A stretch of 64,000 nucleotides of DNA from Flavobacterium panacagri (GCF_030378165.1 NZ_CP119766.1:1860001-1924000), one strand, 5' to 3'; counted from the stretch's first letter, positions 9,501-17,829 are shown. Numbers and translations are program-made. Notes: generated by a model from the letters alone, not told the origin.

Positions 9501-9539
9501 TCCTTTTTGTTTAGTGTAAGTTATACACAATAGGAATGG
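9497..9539 (-). promoter_or_regulatory. Hairpin that covers the thiS start codon (riboswitch expression platform candidate)
   Basis: On the minus strand CCATTCCT (9532-9539) is perfectly complementary to AGGAATGG (9497-9504), which contains the thiS ATG. Between them GTGTA and TACAC (9524-9528 / 9514-9518) can form an inner stem. A further hairpin, AACGCA/TGCGTT, lies at 9547-9564. No U-tract follows either, which suggests control of translation rather than termination. The pairing is seen in the sequence; the regulatory role is inferred. Confidence 0.6.
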
Positions 9540-9577
9540 CTGCAATAACGCACAGAAATGCGTTCAAGAAGTCATCT

Positions 9578-9660
9578 TACTTTTCCCTACGCTAGTATGA
9601 ACTAGATCAGGTTCAGAGGGTAAAATCTCAGCCTGCGTGATGCAGACACCCCTAAAGTGT
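9578..9660 (-). ncRNA. TPP riboswitch (THI element)
   Basis: Read on the minus strand, the conserved blocks appear in order: AGGGGTG, GCAGGCTGAGA, ACCCTCTGAACCTGATCT, TAGTTCATACTAGCGTAGGG. The P1 helix pairs ACTTT at the 5' end with AAAGT at the 3' end. It lies upstream of thiS and heads the whole thiamine operon, which it should repress when thiamine pyrophosphate is abundant. A -7 type element TACATTTG is just upstream (9665-9672 on the minus strand). Confidence 0.97.
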
Positions 9661-9664
9661 GAAG

Positions 9665-9672
9665 CAAATGTA
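9665..9672 (-). promoter_or_regulatory. -7 promoter element for the thiamine operon
   Basis: The minus strand reads TACATTTG, a full match to the Bacteroidetes TAnnTTTG element, immediately upstream of the TPP riboswitch. No clear TTG is seen at the -33 distance. Transcription would begin at the riboswitch 5' end. Confidence 0.5.
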
Positions 9673-9749
9673 ATAAAATTTGTTTGAAAGTTTCAGGTTT
9701 CAGGTTTCAAGTTTATAAAAAACTGAAAAACGAAACTGAAAATCTGCGA

Positions 9750-10316
9750 CTATTTTCCCTTGCGGATAAAGCAATCTTCCGCGTGATCATTGACCATTCC
9801 GGTGGCTTGCATGTGCGCGTAAATAACGGTGGAACCAACAAATTTAAATCCTCTTTTTTTCAAATCTTTGCTGATTTCATCTGAAAGTGGAGTAGTGGCT
9901 GGAACTTCTTTTGAGTTTTTTGGATTGTTTATGATAGGTTTTCCATCAGTATATTTCCAAATATAATCGGAAAAACTGCCAAATTCTTCCTGAACCTTCA
10001 TAAAAGCCTGAGCGTTGGAAACTGCCGCTTTAATTTTTAATTTGTTTCGGATAATGCCAGTATTCTGCATTAATTCTTGGATTTTTTCTTCAGAATATTG
10101 AGCTACTTTTTGGTAATCAAAATAATCAAAAGCGGCTCTAAAGTTTTCTCTTTTATTTAAAATCGTAATCCAGCTTAGTCCTGCTTGAAAAGTCTCCAGA
10201 ATTAAAAACTCAAATAGAGTAGGATCGTCATAAACTGGAACTCCCCATTCTTCATCATGGTATTTTTTGTATAAATCGCTTGAGGTACACCAGCCGCATC
10301 TAATCTTATCTTCCAT
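9750..10316 (-). CDS. tag: DNA-3-methyladenine glycosylase I
   Basis: 188 residues. It removes 3-methyladenine from alkylated DNA in base excision repair. The family pattern is clear: IRCGWCTSSDLYKKYHDEEW at the N-terminus, LFEFLILETFQAGLSWITIL, and the C-terminal VNDHAEDCF. The Cys and His of the first block and the His/Cys of the last form the structural zinc site of Tag. It directly abuts the upstream lipoprotein gene (no spacer) and is probably in one transcript with it and the transporter. The spacer to the riboswitch contains TTTCAGG-type simple repeats (9691-9712). Confidence 0.96.
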   Translation of the reverse strand: MEDKIRCGWCTSSDLYKKYHDEEWGVPVYDDPTLFEFLILETFQAGLSWITILNKRENFRAAFDYFDYQKVAQYSEEKIQELMQNTGIIRNKLKIKAAVSNAQAFMKVQEEFGSFSDYIWKYTDGKPIINNPKNSKEVPATTPLSDEISKDLKKRGFKFVGSTVIYAHMQATGMVNDHAEDCFIRKGK

Positions 10317-10943
10317 TTATTTCCCAATTTTCCAGTGATAACCTTTTACGCTCGGTATGTAAGCTTTTGTCCCTACGATTATTAAATCGGTATAGATTTT
10401 CTTTTTGTATTTGATTCCGATTGCTTGTCCGGAAGTATATATTTTATTCGCCTCAAACTTGAATTTAATTTTCGCATCATTAAATTTTGCATCCGAAATC
10501 TTTTCGATAAACCAAGTCGATTTCCATTTTACTTCAATTTCATCTTCTGCGGTTTTGGTAATGCTTTTTATTAATTTAATTCCGTCAGCAGGAATATTGT
10601 GGTTTTCAATGAGTTCTTTTTGTGTTATAGTCTCTCCTGTTTTACAGTCGGCTATAAACTTCTTAAAAGCGGTAATTCCTAAAAACTTTTCATTTTCAGC
10701 TTCTGCATTTACTGCAATGCTATCAGCTAAAGGTTTTACATTCTCAGAAGTTGCTTCCGTTGTTGTGATTTTGTCTACAATGGATTGTTTATACTCATTT
10801 ACAGTTTCAACAGTGCTTTCCGAAATAGTTTCTATTTTATTCGTAATCTTATCGGTAACTTCTAGTAGTTGTTTTTTAACATCTTTAGAGCAACTTACAA
10901 AACTTAACAGCATGATTAATAGTAATATTTTGTAATGCTTCAT
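10317..10943 (-). CDS. Putative lipoprotein of unknown function
   Basis: 208 residues. A signal peptide with the lipobox LLSFVSC places Cys19 as the lipidated residue. Residues 20-90 are rich in Thr, Glu and Lys and predicted helical (KQLLEVTDKITNKIETISES). The C-terminal half is a more globular region with WKSTWFIEKISDAKFNDAKI and ends VKGYHWKIGK. I do not recognise a domain. It sits between the queuosine-precursor transporter and tag with spacings of one and zero bases, so it is probably co-transcribed with them, though no functional link is evident. Confidence 0.8.
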   Translation of the reverse strand: MKHYKILLLIMLLSFVSCSKDVKKQLLEVTDKITNKIETISESTVETVNEYKQSIVDKITTTEATSENVKPLADSIAVNAEAENEKFLGITAFKKFIADCKTGETITQKELIENHNIPADGIKLIKSITKTAEDEIEVKWKSTWFIEKISDAKFNDAKIKFKFEANKIYTSGQAIGIKYKKKIYTDLIIVGTKAYIPSVKGYHWKIGK

Positions 10944-10944
10944 T

Positions 10945-11616
10945 CTATTGTTCCTGATTTTTATGGTGCTTATCGTTTTCCAAATACTTTTTAATTAAGT
11001 GATGTCCCAAGTAAATGGCGGGAGTTAATAAAATGGCAATGGCTAATTTGAAAGTGTAGCCAATTAATCCTGAAGAAATAAAAGTGTCAAAATCAATTTT
11101 TCCGGGAAGCCAAAAAGCAATTCCAAGAACAATAAACGAATCAAATAATTGTGAAATTACTGTAGAACCTGTAGCTCTCAGCCATATTTTCTTTTCTCCT
11201 GTTCTGTTTTTGAAAAACCAGAAAATCCAGACGTCAATTAGTTGCGAGGCCATAAAGGCAATTAAACTTCCGACAATAATCCACATACTCTGTCCAAAAA
11301 CAGCTTGAAATTGATCGTCATTGACAGGACTGATTCCTTTTGCGGCCGGAATAGTAATGGCCATAAATAGAATCAGAAAAGCATAGGCAATTAAACAGGC
11401 CGTGATAAAAGAAAGTTTTTTTACTCCTTTTTCGCCGAAATATTCATTAATTAAATCGGTTGTCAGAAAAACGATCGGCCAAGGGAGAATTCCTATACTC
11501 ATTACAAAAGGCCCAACCTGAATTAATTTTCCTCCAATAAGCTCTGCTACAACAGCATTCGTGATAAATATTCCTGCAAGAATTACAAAAACAATCTCTT
11601 TTCTGGTTTTAAACAT
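10945..11616 (-). CDS. yhhQ: Queuosine precursor transporter (VUT/YhhQ family)
   Basis: 223 residues from the ATG at 11616 (MFKTRKEIVFVI); the frame continues upstream to a TTG at 11640 that is less likely. About six hydrophobic segments span the inner membrane. Family blocks are ITNAVVAELIGGKLI, IVFLTTDLINEYFGEKGVKK and the late STVISQLFDSFIVL. E. coli YhhQ imports preQ0 and preQ1 for the tRNA modification queuosine. The window also holds queG (56188-57114), the last step of queuosine synthesis, so salvage and synthesis are both represented. Confidence 0.92.
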   Translation of the reverse strand: MFKTRKEIVFVILAGIFITNAVVAELIGGKLIQVGPFVMSIGILPWPIVFLTTDLINEYFGEKGVKKLSFITACLIAYAFLILFMAITIPAAKGISPVNDDQFQAVFGQSMWIIVGSLIAFMASQLIDVWIFWFFKNRTGEKKIWLRATGSTVISQLFDSFIVLGIAFWLPGKIDFDTFISSGLIGYTFKLAIAILLTPAIYLGHHLIKKYLENDKHHKNQEQ

Positions 11617-11716
11617 GTTGTTTTGGTTATGAAGTTTCAAATTTAAGCTATTTTTTAAAACCTGATATTAGTAAATTTTTAAAATAACATCCATTTGAAG
11701 TTTGATTCTGATTGGT

Positions 11717-11724
11717 TACTTTTG
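11717..11724 (+). promoter_or_regulatory. -7 promoter element for the M3 peptidase gene
   Basis: TACTTTTG matches TAnnTTTG. TTTG occurs upstream near 11692-11703 as a possible -33 element. It is about 63 bases before the ATG at 11788. Confidence 0.55.
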
Positions 11725-11787
11725 AGATTCTGACACTTCTTAATTTTAAGAAAAGTGCAAGGAAGAACTTTATAAAATGATTTGATT

Positions 11788-13842
11788 ATGGAAAAAGAAA
11801 CTAATCCGTTACTTCAGGAATGGTCAGGGCCTTATGGAGGCGTGCCGGATTTTACAAAATATAAAATTGCTGATTTTAAGCCAGCCATTGAATTTGCTAT
11901 TCAGGAAAAATTGGAAGAAATTGATTCTATTGCAAACAATTTAGAAAAACCGACTTTTGATAATACAGTGAAAGCTTTAGAGCTTTCAGGAGAAAAACTG
12001 GATCGCATTCATGCGGTTTATGGAATTTATAGATCTAATTTAAGCAGTCCGGAATTTAATGTAGTCGATACGGAAATGTCTCCAAAATTGGCTGAGATTA
12101 GCGATAAACTCTATCAAAATGAGAAACTGTTTTTAAGGATAGAAGAATTGTATAAATCAGAAGAAAGTAAAAACTTGGATTCTGAACAACAGCGTTTGCT
12201 TTGGTTGTATTACACTGATTTTGTTAGAGAAGGAGCAGAGTTGAATAAAGAAGATAAATCAGAAGTAGCAAAAATTAATCAGGAACTTGCCGGACTTTTT
12301 ACGCTTTTCAGTCAAGAACTACTGGCAGAAGAAAATGATCAGTATTTGGAACTGCATTCAGAAAGTGATTTGGAAGGACTTCCTGAAGAATTTAAAAATG
12401 CGGCAATTGCCGAAGCAAAGGAAAGGAAATTGAATGTTTTGGCTTGTATCGGAAACACCAGATCTTCCATTGAACCTTTTTTGACTTTTTCTAATCAAAG
12501 AAATTTAAGAGAAAAAGCGTTTGATATTTTTGTGAAAAGAGGTGATAATGATAATTCAAATAATACAAATGAAACTCTTGTTTCAATTTTAGAGTTAAGA
12601 GCCAAGAAAGCAAAAATATTAGGGTTCAAGAATTTTGCTGAGTGGAGTTTGTCTAATAAAATGGCAAAAGATCCTCAGAAAACATTGGATTTAATGCATT
12701 CGGTTTGGAAACCAGCTGTCGAAAAAGTAAAAAACGATGTTTCGGCTATGCAGGAATTGGTGAATAAAGAAGGCGGGAATTTTAAAATTCAACCTTGGGA
12801 TTATCGCTATTATGCCGAGAAAGTCCGTAAAGCAAAATATGATTTAGATCAAAACGAAATTAAGCAATATCTGCAGTTAGAGAATTTGCGTGAAGGAATG
12901 TTTTGGACAGCAGGAGAGTTGTTTGATCTTGGTTTTAAACAATTATTTGATGTTCCTGTTTATCATTCAGATGTTCGAGTTTGGGAGGTCAATCATAAAA
13001 ATACGGGAGAAGTTGTAGGTTTGTGGTATTTTGATCCTTACGCGCGAGTAGGTAAGCGATCGGGAGCCTGGATGAACTCTCATAGAGATCAGCAGAAAAT
13101 AAGCGGAAAAGTGCTTCCGATTGTTTCTAATAATTGCAATTTCATAAAAGGAAATGCCACCGATCCAGTTTTAATTTCCTGGGATGATGCAACAACTTTG
13201 TTTCATGAATTTGGTCACGCTTTACATGGATTGTGTTCTAATGTGACGTATCCGAGTTTATCAGGAACTTCGGTTGCAAGAGATTATGTAGAATTTCCTT
13301 CGCAATTGTTAGAACATTGGCTGGCAACTCCAGAAGTGTTGAATAAGTTTGCACTGCATTATAAAACTAATGAACCTTTATCACAATCATTAGTAGATCG
13401 AATAGGACAAGCGGCTAATTTTAATGAAGGTTTTGCAACTGTAGAAACGATTTCAAGTTCGTTTGTAGATATGATGTTGCATTTAACTACAGAAAAAGTG
13501 AATCCGCATCAATTTGAAAAGCAGATTTTGGCAGCAATTAATATGCCGTCAGAAATTGTAATGCGACATAGAATTCCACAGTTTGCCCATATTTTTTCAA
13601 GTGACGGATATGCAGCAGGATACTATAGTTATTTATGGGCCGATGTAATCAATGCCGATGCTTATGAAGCATTTTTAGAAGGAAAAGGGCCTTTTGATAA
13701 AGAAGTCTCCAAACGCCTTTATGATATTGTTCTAAGCGCAGGAAATACGGTAGATAATGAAAAAATGTATGAAGATTTTAGAGGACATGCTCCAAAATCT
13801 GATGCTTTGATGCGTGCCAGAAATTTTCCAGTTGAAAATTAA
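11788..13842 (+). CDS. M3 family metallopeptidase (oligopeptidase A / Dcp-like)
   Basis: 684 residues from the ATG at 11788; an in-frame TTG six bases earlier is not preferred. The thimet-oligopeptidase zinc site HEFGHALHG (HExxH type) lies about two thirds of the way along, preceded by DDATTLFHEF; the third ligand is probably the Glu in NFNEGFATVE. The C-terminal FSSDGYAAGYYSYLWADV is typical of Dcp/PrlC enzymes. No signal peptide is visible, so it is probably cytoplasmic and degrades short peptides. It is a single-gene unit with its own promoter and a bidirectional terminator shared with tsf. Confidence 0.95.
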   Translation: MEKETNPLLQEWSGPYGGVPDFTKYKIADFKPAIEFAIQEKLEEIDSIANNLEKPTFDNTVKALELSGEKLDRIHAVYGIYRSNLSSPEFNVVDTEMSPKLAEISDKLYQNEKLFLRIEELYKSEESKNLDSEQQRLLWLYYTDFVREGAELNKEDKSEVAKINQELAGLFTLFSQELLAEENDQYLELHSESDLEGLPEEFKNAAIAEAKERKLNVLACIGNTRSSIEPFLTFSNQRNLREKAFDIFVKRGDNDNSNNTNETLVSILELRAKKAKILGFKNFAEWSLSNKMAKDPQKTLDLMHSVWKPAVEKVKNDVSAMQELVNKEGGNFKIQPWDYRYYAEKVRKAKYDLDQNEIKQYLQLENLREGMFWTAGELFDLGFKQLFDVPVYHSDVRVWEVNHKNTGEVVGLWYFDPYARVGKRSGAWMNSHRDQQKISGKVLPIVSNNCNFIKGNATDPVLISWDDATTLFHEFGHALHGLCSNVTYPSLSGTSVARDYVEFPSQLLEHWLATPEVLNKFALHYKTNEPLSQSLVDRIGQAANFNEGFATVETISSSFVDMMLHLTTEKVNPHQFEKQILAAINMPSEIVMRHRIPQFAHIFSSDGYAAGYYSYLWADVINADAYEAFLEGKGPFDKEVSKRLYDIVLSAGNTVDNEKMYEDFRGHAPKSDALMRARNFPVEN

Positions 13843-13850
13843 TCAATATA

Positions 13851-13884
13851 AAAAAGCCCGAATAACTAAATATTCGGGCTTTTT
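13851..13884. terminator. Bidirectional terminator between the M3 peptidase gene and tsf
   Basis: AAAAAGCCCGAATA (13851-13864) pairs with TATTCGGGCTTTTT (13871-13884). T-runs occur on both strands, so it can stop transcription from both convergent genes. Confidence 0.9.
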
Positions 13885-13902
13885 AAATATTGAAATAATA
13901 TA

Positions 13903-14865
13903 TTAACCTAAAGTAACTCTTTTGAAACCTGTGATTTCAACGTTGAATCCTTTTACGTAATCACCAACTTTTTTACTGTCATCTTTGATGAAGTTTTGAT
14001 CAAGTAAAGCTTTTTCTTGATCTAAAGAAGTGTTGTCAGAAATGAAACGTTGAACTTTTCCTGGAAGGATTTTGTCCCAGATTTGCTCTGGTTTACCTTC
14101 AGCTTTTAATTCAGTTTTAGCATCTTCTTCTGCTTGTTTGATAACTTCAGGAGTTAATTGAGAGAAAGAGATGTATTTAGGAACATTTTTTAAAGTTTTT
14201 CCTAAACGTTTTGCTTCTTCATTGTCTTTTTCAATTACAGCAATACGAGCAGCAAGTTCAGATTCAACGAAAGCAGGATCAAAATCTTTGTAAGATAATG
14301 TGTCAGCTCCCATAGAAGCAACTTGCATAGAGATGTCTTTTGTTAAAGCTTCAGCGTTAGCAACTGGAGCAGAAATTGCAGTTAAAGCAGCAATTTTGTT
14401 AACGTGAACATAAGATCCAACGAAAGCACCTTCTAAAATTTCAAAACCACCGATTTCGATTTTTTCACCGATAACACCAGTTTGCTCGATTAATTTCTCA
14501 GCAACAGTGATTCCGTTGAAATCAGAAGCTAATAATTCTTCTTTAGTAGAGAAGTTGATCGCTTTTTCAACTAAATCTTTAGCTAAAGTTACGAAAGCTT
14601 CGTTTTTACCTACGAAGTCAGTTTCGCAGTTTAAAGTAAGGATAGCTCCTTTAGTGTTGTCTGCATTGATAAAAGAAACAGCAGCTCCTTCAGAAGACTC
14701 ACGGTCAGAACGGTTAGCAGCAACTTTTTGTCCTTTTTCTCTAAGGATTTGTATCGCTTTATCGAAATCTCCTTCAGCTTCAACTAAAGCTTTTTTACAG
14801 TCCATCATTCCGGCACCTGTAGATTGTCTTAATTTATTTACGTCTGCAGCAGTAATTGTTGCCAT
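13903..14865 (-). CDS. tsf: Translation elongation factor Ts
   Basis: 320 residues. The guanine-nucleotide exchange factor for EF-Tu. The N-terminal UBA-like module has ITAADVNKLRQSTGAGMMDC and KKALVEAEGDFDKAI. The core follows with GAILTLNCETDFVGKNEAF, the conserved TDFV contact to EF-Tu. Longer than the E. coli protein, as is usual in Bacteroidetes, through an insertion around residues 190-260 (EKDNEEAKRLGKTLKNVPKY). It follows rpsB by 143 bases in the classical rpsB-tsf order. The spacer contains AATTTGGAATTTAAAATTTG-type simple repeats at 14960-15005. Confidence 0.98.
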   Translation of the reverse strand: MATITAADVNKLRQSTGAGMMDCKKALVEAEGDFDKAIQILREKGQKVAANRSDRESSEGAAVSFINADNTKGAILTLNCETDFVGKNEAFVTLAKDLVEKAINFSTKEELLASDFNGITVAEKLIEQTGVIGEKIEIGGFEILEGAFVGSYVHVNKIAALTAISAPVANAEALTKDISMQVASMGADTLSYKDFDPAFVESELAARIAVIEKDNEEAKRLGKTLKNVPKYISFSQLTPEVIKQAEEDAKTELKAEGKPEQIWDKILPGKVQRFISDNTSLDQEKALLDQNFIKDDSKKVGDYVKGFNVEITGFKRVTLG

Positions 14866-15008
14866 AATATTTTAAGTTTTAATATGTTTTTAAAAGTAAA
14901 AAATTCCAGCTTTTAAATCCCAAACTCCAATTTTAATAAATTATCAACATAACGTTTTTAATTTTGTCTTGGATTTTGGAATTTAAAATTTGGAATTTAA
15001 AATTTGAT

Positions 15009-15779
15009 TTATTCTTCAGTTTCAGTTGCAGGAGCAGCTTCAGCCTCAACAGCAGGAGCTTCTTCAGCAGCTTCAACTTCTTTTTCAGCACCTCTGTCAG
15101 AAAGACCTTCGATTACTGCAGTAGTCACTAAAGATAAAATTTTGTCAATTGATTTAGAAGCATCATCATTTGCAGGAATCACGTAATCAACCTCTCTTGG
15201 GTCAGAATTCGTATCAACCATTGCGAAAACTGGAATGTTTAATTTTTGAGCTTCTTTTATTGCGATGTGTTCAGCTTTGATATCTACTACGAACAATGCT
15301 GCAGGTAGTCTAGACATATCAGCAATTGAACCTAAGTTTTTCTCTAATTTAGCACGTAGACGATCAACTTGTAAACGCTCTTTTTTAGATAAAGTGTTGA
15401 AAGTACCATCTTTCTTCATTTTATCGATAGAAGACATTTTTTTAACTGCCTTTCTAATAGTTACGAAGTTAGTCAACATACCACCTGGCCATCTTTCAGT
15501 GATGTAAGGCATGTTTGCAGCTTTTGCTTTATCAGCAACGATGTCTTTTGCTTGTTTTTTGGTAGCTACGAATAAAATTTTTCTACCTGATGCAGCGATT
15601 TTTTTCAAAGCTTCGTTAGCTTCTTCAATTTTAGCTGCAGTTTTATATAGATTGATAATGTGAATACCATTACGCTCCATATAAATGTAAGGAGCCATGT
15701 TTGGATCCCATTTTCTAGTCATGTGTCCGAAGTGAACACCTGCTTCTAGTAATTCTTTTACTTCTATTTTGTTTGCCAT
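15009..15779 (-). CDS. rpsB: 30S ribosomal protein S2
   Basis: 256 residues. Family blocks: ELLEAGVHFGHMTRKWDPNM, PYIYMERNGIHIINLYKT, ERWPGGMLTNFVTIRKAV, LFVVDIKAEHIAIKEAQKL and IPVFAMVDTNSDPREVDYVI. The C-terminus is an acidic Ala/Glu tail (EVEAAEEAPAVEAEAAPATE), as in other Flavobacteria. It is separated from rpsI by 176 bases that hold a strong hairpin, a likely leader controlling rpsB and tsf. Confidence 0.98.
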   Translation of the reverse strand: MANKIEVKELLEAGVHFGHMTRKWDPNMAPYIYMERNGIHIINLYKTAAKIEEANEALKKIAASGRKILFVATKKQAKDIVADKAKAANMPYITERWPGGMLTNFVTIRKAVKKMSSIDKMKKDGTFNTLSKKERLQVDRLRAKLEKNLGSIADMSRLPAALFVVDIKAEHIAIKEAQKLNIPVFAMVDTNSDPREVDYVIPANDDASKSIDKILSLVTTAVIEGLSDRGAEKEVEAAEEAPAVEAEAAPATETEE

Positions 15780-15805
15780 TTTTGTACTAGTTTACGTTCT
15801 GTTGA

Positions 15806-15856
15806 TTAGCAATGTATAAATGGCGATTTCTCTGGCTTTATACATTTAGATGCTAA
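15806..15856 (-). promoter_or_regulatory. Structured 5' leader of rpsB (candidate ribosomal-protein-binding hairpin)
   Basis: TTAGCA plus ATGTATAAA (15806-15820) is complementary to TTTATACAT (15837-15845) and TGCTAA (15851-15856). The two stem parts are interrupted by a 5-base bulge (15846-15850) and closed by a 16-base loop. A small extra stem CCTA/TAGG (15864-15877 region) lies further upstream on the minus strand. It ends about 25 bases before the rpsB ATG. S2 autoregulates its mRNA leader in other bacteria; that this hairpin does so is inference. Confidence 0.5.
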
Positions 15857-15955
15857 ACTATATCCTACCTCGATAGGAGAGCAACAATAACTGTGTTTTT
15901 TAATTTCAATAAATAATTGATAATGTCTTGTCCCATCTGAACAAGACAGGTAATA

Positions 15956-16342
15956 TTAACGTTTAGAGAATTGGAATCTCTTACGAGCTTTCTTCTGACC
16001 GAATTTCTTACGTTCAACCATTCTTGGGTCTCTTGTTAATAAACCTTCTGGTTTAAGGATAGCTCTGTTTTCAGCGTTAACTTCACACATTACGCGTGCT
16101 AATGCCATTCTTACAGCTTCTGCTTGACCAGTTGTACCACCTCCGTAAACGTTTACTTTTACGTCAAAGTTACCAGCATTTTCTGTCATAGAAAGCGGTT
16201 GTAAAACTTTGTACTGTAAAGTTGCAGTTGGAAAGTAAGTTGCGAATTCTTTTTTGTTTACAGTGATGTTTCCAGTTCCTTCAGAAACGTATACACGTGC
16301 AACAGCGGTTTTTCTTCTACCGATTTTGTGAATAACTCCCAT
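15956..16342 (-). CDS. rpsI: 30S ribosomal protein S9
   Basis: 128 residues. MGVIHKIGRRKTAVARVYVS at the N-terminus, VNVYGGGTTGQAEAVRMALA in the core and the basic tail KKFGQKKARKRFQFSKR, whose final Lys-Arg reaches the P-site tRNA in the ribosome. The start codon overlaps the rplM stop by one base, so the two are translated in tandem, the standard rplM-rpsI pair. Confidence 0.98.
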   Translation of the reverse strand: MGVIHKIGRRKTAVARVYVSEGTGNITVNKKEFATYFPTATLQYKVLQPLSMTENAGNFDVKVNVYGGGTTGQAEAVRMALARVMCEVNAENRAILKPEGLLTRDPRMVERKKFGQKKARKRFQFSKR

Positions 16343-16797
16343 TACTTAAGATCATTTAGGTTAACAGTTCTAGGTTTTTGAGCTCCGTGTTTGTGCTCAG
16401 CTCCTACAACAACATTTAGATTTCTAAAAAGTTCAGCACCTAATTTGTTTTTAGGTAACATACCTTTTACAGCTTTTTCTACTAATGCAGCTGGATTTTT
16501 AGCTTGCAATACTTTAGCAGTTAAAGTTCTTTGTCCTCCTGGGTAACCTGTATGACGCATGTAAATTTTGTCATTCATTTTTGTACCTGTAAGGTTAATT
16601 TTCTCTGAGTTGATAACAATTACGTTATCTCCACAGTCAACGTGCGGTGTGTAACTTGGCTTGTACTTACCTCTTAAGATCATTGCAACTTTAGAAGCAA
16701 GACGTCCTAAGTTATGACCTTCAGCGTCAACAACAATCCACTCTTTAGTTACAGTGGCTTTGTTTGCTGAAACTGTTTTGTAGCTTAATGCGTCCAT
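16342..16797 (-). CDS. rplM: 50S ribosomal protein L13
   Basis: 151 residues. WIVVDAEGHNLGRLASKVAM, GKYKPSYTPHVDCGDNVIVI and MYMRHTGYPGG-like KIYMRHTGYPGGQRT are family signatures, and the C-terminus ends AEHKHGAQKPRTVNL. It is the first gene of the rplM-rpsI unit. A -7 promoter element lies at 16841-16848 and a short hairpin at the inferred transcript start. Confidence 0.98.
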   Translation of the reverse strand: MDALSYKTVSANKATVTKEWIVVDAEGHNLGRLASKVAMILRGKYKPSYTPHVDCGDNVIVINSEKINLTGTKMNDKIYMRHTGYPGGQRTLTAKVLQAKNPAALVEKAVKGMLPKNKLGAELFRNLNVVVGAEHKHGAQKPRTVNLNDLK

Positions 16798-16820
16798 AAT
16801 ATTATTTTAATTAAACATTC

Positions 16821-16870
16821 CATCCCCAATAAAGGGGATGCAAAAGTACAATTAATTATTTTAAAACCAA
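16821..16870 (-). promoter_or_regulatory. Promoter and 5'-terminal hairpin of the rplM-rpsI operon
   Basis: On the minus strand, TTG (16868-16870) is followed after 19 bases by TACTTTTG (16841-16848), matching the Bacteroidetes -33/-7 pair. Directly after it CATCCCC and GGGGATG (16821-16840) form a 7-bp stem with a 6-base loop. The transcript would therefore begin within or next to a hairpin. Confidence 0.65.
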
Positions 16871-16933
16871 ATACCTGAAAGAATATTTTATCTGCTGAAA
16901 ATCAGGGGTTCAGTTTTTGGATTAATTAGGGAA

Positions 16934-16969
16934 TAAAAAAACCGTCTCTACAATAAAGCAAAGACGGTT
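16934..16969 (-). terminator. Terminator after the ferritin-like gene pair
   Basis: Minus strand AACCGTCT (16962-16969) pairs with AGACGGTT (16940-16947) and is followed by a run of T. It lies just downstream of the gene at 16992-17804. Confidence 0.85.
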
Positions 16970-16991
16970 AAATATTTAAAAGAAAAAACTA

Positions 16992-17804
16992 TTATACAAT
17001 AAATATATTAGCTATATCAACTACTTGTTGGGTTGTAAGTGGTTCATCATAAGCTTCTGAGCCTGCTGCTGCGCCAAAAGCGGTAGCTGTATTGAATCCC
17101 GCCTGCATTGTTACACCTTCACCATCATAAACTGCTTGTGTTGCCGCTGGCATACCGGCACCTCGTTCTGAATTAGAAATCCAACCTTTTAAACCTCTAA
17201 GTCTTCTAACTTCAGATGCATGACGAGCTTCAACAGAATGGATTTGTAATGCAGCAGTTAATAAATCGGGTGTGGTAATGAGATTTGCAGCTTGTCCTTT
17301 ATAGGCTCGAACTCCAGTATCTTCAAAAGCTTGCGCAAGAGCTAGAAAGGTTGGATAATCTCCAAAAGGATTAAATGCCCCTCCAACTGTAAAATCAAAA
17401 GTTGGTTTTGGAACAAAGTTAGCACTTGCTGTTCCGCCCAATCCTGCAATTAAGAATTTTACATGGTCAGATTCGTGTGCTGCTATTTGTTGAAAAACTT
17501 TTAAGTCTCTCCCGCCATTTTCAGAAGCAGGAATTACCCCAGAATCCAATGCCATAGCATAAAATTCGTTTTCAAGATATTCTAAAGTTAAGGCAAACTG
17601 AAGTGCTCCGATTGGAGTTGCAGGTGTTGCTGTTATGTCTTTAGCAAAAGCTTTATTTGCAAGAGCAGACAAACCGAATGGGATTGATGCCAAAGCTAAA
17701 TTTTTTCCGATATTTCCAAACTGAGAAAAACTGTCTCTGCGAGAACCAGTGCTATTTATTAAATTGTCATCAGTAAAGGATTCTATAAATTTTAAAATGT
17801 TCAT
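16992..17804 (-). CDS. Exported ferritin-like domain protein
   Basis: 270 residues. A Tat-like leader is visible (GSRRDSFSQFGNIGKNLALA, then SIPFGLSALANKAFA). The mature part is a four-helix ferritin-like fold with repeated carboxylate/His motifs: LEYLENEFYAMALDSG, AHESDHVKFLIAGLGG, LAQAFEDTGVRAYKG and IHSVEARHASEVRRLRG. These Glu and ExxH positions could bind a di-metal centre. It is a paralogue of the gene just upstream (25-base spacing), with the same motif order. Substrate and physiological role are unknown; iron or peroxide handling in the periplasm is only a guess from the fold. Confidence 0.85.
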   Translation of the reverse strand: MNILKFIESFTDDNLINSTGSRRDSFSQFGNIGKNLALASIPFGLSALANKAFAKDITATPATPIGALQFALTLEYLENEFYAMALDSGVIPASENGGRDLKVFQQIAAHESDHVKFLIAGLGGTASANFVPKPTFDFTVGGAFNPFGDYPTFLALAQAFEDTGVRAYKGQAANLITTPDLLTAALQIHSVEARHASEVRRLRGLKGWISNSERGAGMPAATQAVYDGEGVTMQAGFNTATAFGAAAGSEAYDEPLTTQQVVDIANIFIV

Positions 17805-17829
17805 AATTTCTAAGTTTTAGCGGTTAAGA

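Noticed and set aside
9501..9508. AAAAAGGA as a Shine-Dalgarno site for thiS
   Set aside because: It directly touches the ATG with no spacing, the lineage rarely uses such sites, and it is better explained as the arm of an inverted repeat.
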